This document shows, one piece after another, positions 57,665 through 64,000 of a DNA stretch of 64,000 nt; position 1 is the first letter of the stretch; the number at the start of each line of letters is the position of its first letter. The translations under genes were made by a program, and so were the position numbers. This DNA is from Isoetes taiwanensis (taxonomy: Eukaryota > Streptophyta > Lycopodiopsida > Isoetales > Isoetaceae), in the NCBI GenBank assembly GCA_021234155.1, contig JAJEKV010000050.1:2301842-2365841 (forward strand), given 5' to 3'. The notes beneath the pieces were generated by a model. It saw nothing but the letters and a program-made list of their open reading frames with translations, did no database searches and was not told where the DNA came from.

Positions 57665-59220
57665 GTTTCTAACGTCCACAAGAACCCAATCAGGTTATGG
57701 GACCAGAACAGAAAAAGAGGGCATGAGCCCTAACAGAACTTAGGGATTGTGCCTCCTAACAAGTCTCAATATCAAGAACAAAACAAGCGCGCATAAGCCC
57801 AAGCAGAACTCGGGGGATATGCTCCATATCAAATAACAATGTAGCAATAACCAAAACAGAATCGGGAAGCACAAAGCTATACAGAAACTGTCCACGGATC
57901 AAGTGGCCAGTGATTCTGGATTATAGCATGGCCTCCTCTATATACGGCCCACTTCCGTTGCAGGTGAGCCTCGCGGACCCGGCATAATTCTTCCTTCCGT
58001 CTGCAGAGCTGTGCAAGGGTGAGGTCTTCTTAGACGGAGAAGGCAGTTCCTTTCAAGTGATTGCCATGCCGTAGGACGTGCAATCTGCACAAGCCATTCC
58101 GAAAACAGACTAGCAGGTGTCAGGGGCGGTCGGGTCGTGCTGCTCCAACTTGGTATGCCGAAAGGATGCCTTCTGCCTATATGTACATCACCTGAGCGAA
58201 AAACCGGCCCATCTCAGCTGTAGCAGGAGTGTCGCTCACCTCTTCAAGACCTACAATGCATAGGCTCAGGGTTGAATGTGTGCTCTATGGGCCTACCAGA
58301 CTCCAAAAGCGGGCCCCTCTGCCTGCGCAACGGGCAAACAATCCTCGACGGCGGTTGTGTGGGCCTAGGTACTGTAGCACCTTCCTGGGGCATAGCATGT
58401 ACATGCTCAGGCAGTGACATTGTGATAGACACTGATGGAACATAACTATGCTTCACTGAGCTGTGCCCTCTTGACTATAGCAGTATCTCTAGAAGTTGTA
58501 TCCAGTTTTCTAAGGGCAACTGAGCAGATGTCTCCGTGAAAGTGACGGTAGATTGGACCGTGCGAAGTCTGACCAACAGTTCCGGGGGCATACAATGGAT
58601 CCGAGTAGCAATTCTTTCCAAGGCCACAGTTGAAGATGCATCGGGAGCAGATTGTGCCAGGACAGGATGCTGAGGCCCAAAGGAGGGGGCTGCCTGGAGG
58701 TAGGGCTCAATCGTGGAGTCATAGGGCTTATCAGAGACTGGCATGGGTACCCTAATGAGGTTCTTTACTTTGTGGGTCTTCCTGGCCATGCGCTTGATCT
58801 TACGGATCATTTTAATGCTATATTAGACAGGAACTGGGCAAGGCCAGGACAACGAGTTCCAAATAACTGGATAAAGATAGGAGCAGACCAAGGCAAGTAG
58901 AAACAGATAGGGGACTAGAAACCAATAGCTGGGCAGGAAAATCAAGCACAACAAAAGCAGATCTGGGCCTTTAGTAAAAGGTTGCAGAAGCGCGGATGAA
59001 ACAAGTGTGTTGGCCGAACTGGAGCCTGAGTCCTTGAATCTGAAGCCTTGATGGTTCCACGTCTTAGTGTTGGGAGAGTCGGAGCTGAGGAACATGCAAG
59101 AATCGACTCCCTGGAAATCAAATCGACCCCCTAGAAATTCGAGCTGCAAGAGGGGTGGAACCGACCCACTAAAGAAGAAGCTAGGGTAGAGCAGACCTAA
59201 TCAGCCTCTTGGAGCAGAAC
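57665..59220 (-). mobile_element. Microsatellite-tailed element, possibly non-autonomous
   Basis: The end next to the GATAA array reads CGTCCACAAGAACCCAATCA then GTTATGGGACCAGAACAG, matching the family boundary. Inside, minus-strand frames (58475-58810 with LVRLRTVQSTVTFTETS, 58244-58456, 58823-59149) show no recognised domain; the first has a basic start (IRKIKRMARKTHKVK). No RT is visible, so this may be a non-autonomous relative or unrelated cargo. The left limit near 59220 is approximate. Confidence 0.5.
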
Positions 59221-60385
59221 CGACCTGGTGCAGAACTTGTTTGTTGAACTGAAGGTAAAAATTGGGCTGGCGGAGAAAATATGATTTGTCTTTTTTCTAA
59301 TATTTGAATTTGAATCAACTATTTCATTTGGATTATTGGTAATCATAGTGTGTTAAGCCTTCTATCTCTTAGCAAAAGGAATCATGACATTTTGGCTACT
59401 TGTCCCCTAAACGTAATAATTAGGAAAGTATGGAACATATCTTCTTCTGTCCAAAGTTAAATCATTTCTGGAACTTTCTCTAAGGGAACGAAGACCTTCT
59501 CTAAGTACATGCTATATGAGAAAGTTGCTTATCTCAGAGAGAATGTATGGATCCTTAGGACTAAAGCAGATATATGCTTATACATGTATTTGTACATGTC
59601 TTTTGGTTCAGGTCCTTTCACTTGGACAAAAGAGCACAAAATTTGTACATTTTTGTCTTCATAAAATAAGAGATGTAGTGTATTTCTCTCTGTCCAACAT
59701 AATAACATTTGTATTTCTATTTGTTCAACGTGCCTGTATGTCTACTGTTTTCATACTTTTGGCAGTCCTTGCACATTGTTTACAGTGGACCTTATATCTT
59801 GCAAAGTTTTTTATTATTTTTTTTATTTTTTATTTTTTTATTTTTTTAAAGCAAGATTTTTTTAGTTTTATTACTGGTGTGTTTTTTCTTGATATATACA
59901 AAAAAGCATATGGGCGACACCCATGCTGGAAAACTGCTTTTCGAACTTCAAATGCAAATGTCACGCCCTTCTTCGACCGTCACTGAACTTTTGCTCTTCA
60001 TTCGGCCGTCATTTAAATCTTTTGAGCGGGAGGGAAATTCTTTTCTTGGATCATTTAAGCGGCGAAGCAATTTTGCAATTCGAAATGGGTAATGGCGGTG
60101 TAGTCTCATGTTCTTGCGAAATTTCTTGCAATTCATCCATCTCTCCACTATGGACTGGAATTTTGCCTTCCTCTGTTCCTTGGTCAAGAACTGAGTGCAA
60201 TTTGATCCTGTCCCAATTCTATCAGGCTTGTAGTAATTTAAGCAGCAATCCGAAAGATTTATGAACTGCTGCTTTAGTTTCAGCAAGAATTTTGTTGACA
60301 ATATAATTCCTGGTAGAGGTATATTAGGTGCTTACTGCCTGTTCTCGACTGCTCAGGACACTTAATTCTTCAATATTGTGCATTT
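59221..60385. other. No gene recognised; T-rich
   Basis: AT-rich DNA with a T-rich low-complexity stretch at 59805-59870. Overlapping short frames at 59877-60301 on both strands are not convincing. The part near 60300-60385 is likely upstream of, or an intron in, the following relic gene. Confidence 0.45.
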
Positions 60386-60389
60386 ATAG

Positions 60390-61825
60390 GAGAAGATGAA
60401 CCTGCTGCTGTCCGTAATGAAACAAGAACAGAGAATGTTCACCATGAGAACATATATGAAGGTATGCCGTTAGTGCTGTTTAGTGCTGTAATAGCCAATG
60501 AATTTTGTAGTGATATTGAATGTATTACTTTCATTTAAGTTGGTGGATGTTCTTGTCAAGAAGCACATGCTGAATTTGTGCAAAATGAGACAAATGCTGA
60601 AGAAGAGGATCTAGGTAATTCAAGTTTAAATTAAGTAAGTGTTTAAATTCTCGAATGCTCGTTTCATGAAGGATTCATTTTATTGTTGTTTGCTTGTTTG
60701 AATAGAAAATCCAAATTGATTTTATGATAGAGAAGGCACATGGTGAATTCATACAAAATGAGACACATGTTGCAATGGACATTGAAGGTAAGTCATATTT
60801 TACTTCAAATTGTTTATTCTGTTTCTTTTGTAGAATTAACTTTTGTTAGCTTCTTCAGGTGTTCTTTTTAGGAAGAAGAGAGCTGCAGAAAGAAGAAAAG
60901 AAAGGCAAAGACGGAGAGAAATGGAGGCTGCAGTTGATGAAGAAGCCAAACTGAATGGTGATTTCAGCACAAAGAAGAAGAAAAGATTGTCAAGGAATAT
61001 TGGCAAACTCGTTACTAATATTTGTAGGAATGCTAATGAAAAGGATAGTGAAGATATTCTAAGCAGTGCAGCCAAATGGTTGCCTGGTCTTGATGTTCAA
61101 ACCACCAAAGAAATCAAAATAATGAAAGTTATAGTGGAGAACTTGAAGGATTCATTTGCAGCCCATAAATATGCAAAGGATACAGATGCATGGAGAGCAA
61201 GAAGTGCTGTCATGGCTTATTTCGTTAATGCTGACACAAATAGAAGGGCCTATGCAAAGCAACTGAACTTGAATAGAAGAATTGTCTCTGTTGCTGTTAA
61301 GAGAAGCTGGTTGTTGAACATGGGGAAGGACTATGGTCAATGTTTAAGAAAAGCACTCGAAGTGACAAGCTTTCTCATGATCAGAACAAATTTGTAATTG
61401 ACTTTTGGAGGAACAACATTAGAGAGTCACCTTGCAAAAAACATGTGATGAAGATCAGACTAGGCAAAGGAGTGAACATAATGCATCCCTTGCATTTTCT
61501 AGAGGAAACTCAAGTCAGTGTTTTTATACTGATTTTCTGCTGCCTATTTCAATTCTTTTTAAAACTTGTGAACTTTCATTTGTAGGTTACTTTTTACTGC
61601 TGAATGTCCCAAGCTTAAGGTATCTTTTTCAACGTTTCATGCTCTGAAACCACAATATGTAAGGAAGGTTAGGGATAGAGAAACTTGTTGTTGTGTGTAT
61701 CACATAAAAACAGATTTCATTGGGCAAGCAATAAATAAGGTTAGGCATGATGAAAATTTACATGGAGCTAGCTGCAAGTGCACATGTGTGGTTTGTGATT
61801 TGTGGCTTGCATGGCAAAGAAATGC
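60390..61825 (+). pseudogene. Multi-exon DUF7869-family gene, N-terminal half (broken)
   Basis: Small exons bounded by AG...GT are at about 60391-60461 (EDEPAAVRNETRTENVHHEN), 60540-60614 (EAHAEFVQNETNAEEEDL) and 60717-60788 (EKAHGEFIQNETHVAMDIE). They are followed by a large one from about 60859: KKRAAERRKERQRRREMEAA, then WLPGLDVQTTKEIKIMK and VKRSWLLNMGKDYG. A frameshift near 61340 moves to KSTRSDKLSHDQNKFVIDFW. After an intron (about 61515-61585) the last exon encodes FSTFHALKPQYVRKVRD, ETCCCVYHIKTDF and CKCTCVVCDLW. The CCCxYH and CxCxxC cluster matches the Cys-rich module N-terminal to DUF7869. The catalytic-looking C-terminal half is absent here. Confidence 0.65.
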
Positions 61826-61826
61826 C

Positions 61827-61857
61827 ATGGTTCTCTTCTTATATAGAAGAGAACCAT
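61827..61857. repeat. Perfect 13-bp-arm hairpin with TATAT loop
   Basis: ATGGTTCTCTTCT, TATAT, AGAAGAGAACCAT. It lies just where similarity to the DUF7869-family gene ends. Confidence 0.95.
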
Positions 61858-62640
61858 CATTCTGGGGAAAGGGACGCCTGTTTTGGCGTCACGCCATTTT
61901 GAGCGTTAGATCTATCTATAGCCTGAGCCTTCTATGGCGCGGGCTTTCTTTGGCTCTGTCTACTATATATCCATATCGCCTGCCAGCATTCCTCATCGGC
62001 GTTTTCTCTGAGCTGAATTCTATTGGTTCTAGAGTTTCTTTTTTGCTTATCCCTAGTTTGTTCTTAGCTTTCCTAGTTAGCTGTTTGTTGCCCTATTCTT
62101 GTTTTTGAGCATCAAACCTTTCAAGCTCTTCTAGGGGCCCTGTTTTCCTCTGAATCCGGTCGAAATTTCCATTCTGATTTTTTCGCAGGCTTTTTCGCCC
62201 ATTAGATGAGCTTTTCATCCATCCAAAAATCGCCTGAATCTGATATTCTGAGAGGGAGATATGCGAAAAAGCATTATGCCGAGTTTTTTCTGGCCAGAAT
62301 CACTAATCTTCATTTTTCACGGCCTTTTTTCTGTCCAAATTATTCGATATCTATGTTCCTGGAAAGCTCACTGGATAAGCTTTCTATTCCTCTAAAGATT
62401 GCTTGAATCCGATATTCTGGGAGGGAGATATGGGAAAAAGTGTTTTGCCGAGCTCTCTCTGGCCTAAATCGTGAATCTGTATTTTTCATAGCCTCCCTAC
62501 CATCCAATAGGCTCGAATCTTATATCTTAAAGCTCTCTGGATAAGCTTTCCAAAGATCCAAGAATTGCGGAAATTCGATACTCTGGGTGAAAGATATGAT
62601 CAAAAGCGTTTTGGCGAGTGTCAGTGCTTGGTTAGTTGAT
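61858..62640. repeat. Region with about three degenerate ~190-bp direct repeats
   Basis: Motifs repeated in order: ATATTCTGGGAGGGAGATAT (62232, 62411 and a diverged form near 62577), GCCGAG, CTGGCC(A/T), TTTTTCA, and CTGGATAAGCTTTC (62372, 62540). Upstream, GACGCCTGTTTTGGCGTCAC forms another small stem. No coding region is supported; it could be the leader of an LTR element. Confidence 0.65.
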
Positions 62641-64000
62641 GGTGTCGTTACATGGATGGTTATCTGCTGGTTAACCGTTGGTTTGCTTTTTGCTATGGTT
62701 TTGTGGATTTACAAGTTATTACTCAATATCATATGGTGGCTGCTCACTTTTTCTTTCTTTTAGATATCAGATGGCGGCTGCTCTCATTTCCTTTCTTGCA
62801 GATTTCAATGAGTGCGATTCTAATACAACTTCACAATGACTTGATTTTCAGATGGGCGCATTTTTTCTTCGTGATCTGGGTTCTTTCTTCCGCCACTTAT
62901 CTTTTGGTTTGCATTCAGGTTGTTGATTTTGATGTTATGTATGTTTTTGAGAAGTGTTAATGATGTTTATTCTGGATTTATGTTTTTTGCCTACTTTCAT
63001 CTGTTTTTTCCTAGGTTTTTTTAGGATAGCCATTGATATATCCTTTCCTTTTTTTCAATTTTCCATGCCCATGGACTTTGTCATTTCTTTCCTTAACTTG
63101 TCTGCTTGATTATATATGTTTTTATGGATGTTAGTCTGGTGTTTGTCTGGTGTTTGTGGTGGTTTTCTCTAGGTTGATATGTTTTCATTTGTTGGTGCTT
63201 GTATAGCTTGTGACTCACTTTTTGGTTTGTCAGTTTGGGCTTGTATAGTTCTTGGTTCACCTTGTTGGTTTGCTAGTTTGGATTTCACAGACGCCTCCCC
63301 CATTCCTTTTTCCCGTTTTAGATTCTTATATTATGTGGTTCGCGTTGTTTTCTTGGGTTAGTTTGTTTTCCTGCCAAAGTGGTCATTATTATAACTAACC
63401 TTCTTCGTCTGTTTAGCATCGGTGATGTTGGTCTCGTTTTTCCCTAGTTCCATAAGGTTTGGTAGTCTAATTTTTTTATGGAAACTACGGTAGAGACGTA
63501 CGATAGACATATACGGTAGACATGTACGTACCTAGGGTATGCATTTTAGGCATGATGTCAGCATGGGGTTCGATGGGGTTATGCATGAGCATTCTTTCTA
63601 GTTTGTCAAGCATATTATTTTGGACATGTATATTATGACATGGATAATTGTTGATATCTTTCTATTTCATGTCTCGTATTGCATCAATGTTTGTTATATG
63701 AGTGTGATAGGTTGGGTTTATGATTTTTCTTTTGGGTGGTATATTTCTTATCAGTGTTGCAATTGCATTATCACCAATGTGCCTTGTCAACTCTTTTATC
63801 ACGTTTTTTCTCATGGAAATGATACCTTGTGGTTGGACTTGCACGGATCTTATGTTATAGGCTTTAGGCATGATATCTGACATAGAAGTTATGTTCGTCG
63901 TATAGTCTGTTTTTCTTCTAAGAATGCTCACATTGCTTGAACTAACATTTTTATCATATGTTTAGCAGTAGTGATGTTGGACTCGTTTTTCCTAGTTCTA
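62641..64000. other. T-rich sequence, no gene recognised; a 550-bp-spaced repeat
   Basis: Plus-strand T-rich DNA resembling intron or retroelement leader. TGTTTAGCATCGGTGATGTT at 63410 returns as TGTTTAGCAGTAGTGATGTT at about 63959 with the following CTCGTTTTTCC(C)TAGTTC, suggesting a tandem unit of about 550 bp that continues past the window. Short frames (62652-62960, 63179-63361, 63620-63880) are rich in F/V/C and unconvincing. Confidence 0.5.

Overview
The window is nuclear DNA of a land plant with a large, repeat-rich genome. This is shown by an R2R3-MYB gene, a plant class-B heat-shock-factor (HSF) DNA-binding domain, plant L1-type LINEs with a DUF4283-like ORF1, a Ty3/gypsy chromovirus, and very short GT-AG introns (62-171 bp). 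I cannot name the species; a seed-free plant or gymnosperm would fit. Only the MYB gene looks like an intact ordinary gene. Almost everything else is transposon-derived, broken or tandemly repeated.

Region 1 (1-28665) is a head-to-tail duplication with a period of about 18.03-18.05 kb: 1-10615 repeats 18030-28665. Read along the minus strand, the unit holds the 5' half of a LINE (ORF1, linker, endonuclease), then an HSF class-B domain, then a K/E-rich protein ending in a histone-H3 fold with CENH3-like residues. Three hairpin-bearing repeats and an unrecognised roughly 500-codon reading frame follow, and then a chromovirus (gag, protease, RT, RNase H, integrase, chromodomain) and two tandem LTR-like repeats. 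A separate, nearly intact LINE 3' end sits inside the chromovirus RT, bounded by a 9-bp target duplication. Copy 1 differs from copy 2 mostly at CAG/CTG and CG sites, which looks more like basecalling error at methylated cytosines than like evolution.

The most interesting object is the HSF-histone pair (20997-23278, minus; poor copy at 2988-5275). Four exons with short canonical introns join in phase. Only one in-frame TAG and a few single-base shifts interrupt them, and the histone half has just 36 bp between that TAG and its first ATG. A single gene fusing an HSF DNA-binding domain to a CENH3-like fold is therefore a serious possibility.

Region 2 (28666-37540) holds a plus-strand retroelement relic ending in a polypurine tract and a 580-bp LTR, a broken DUF7869-type transposon gene, and a 361-bp repeat family. 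Region 3 (37540-41935) holds the MYB gene and its promoter. Region 4 (41936-59200) is a nested transposon field: a degraded LINE, more 361-bp repeats, GATA arrays, a 473-bp inverted-repeat element, a LINE 3' end, an L1 RT fragment, and a family of elements that always abut a microsatellite whose motif differs between copies. Region 5 (59200-64000) has a multi-exon DUF7869-type gene relic, a perfect 13-bp-arm hairpin, and T-rich repeat sequence without recognisable genes.
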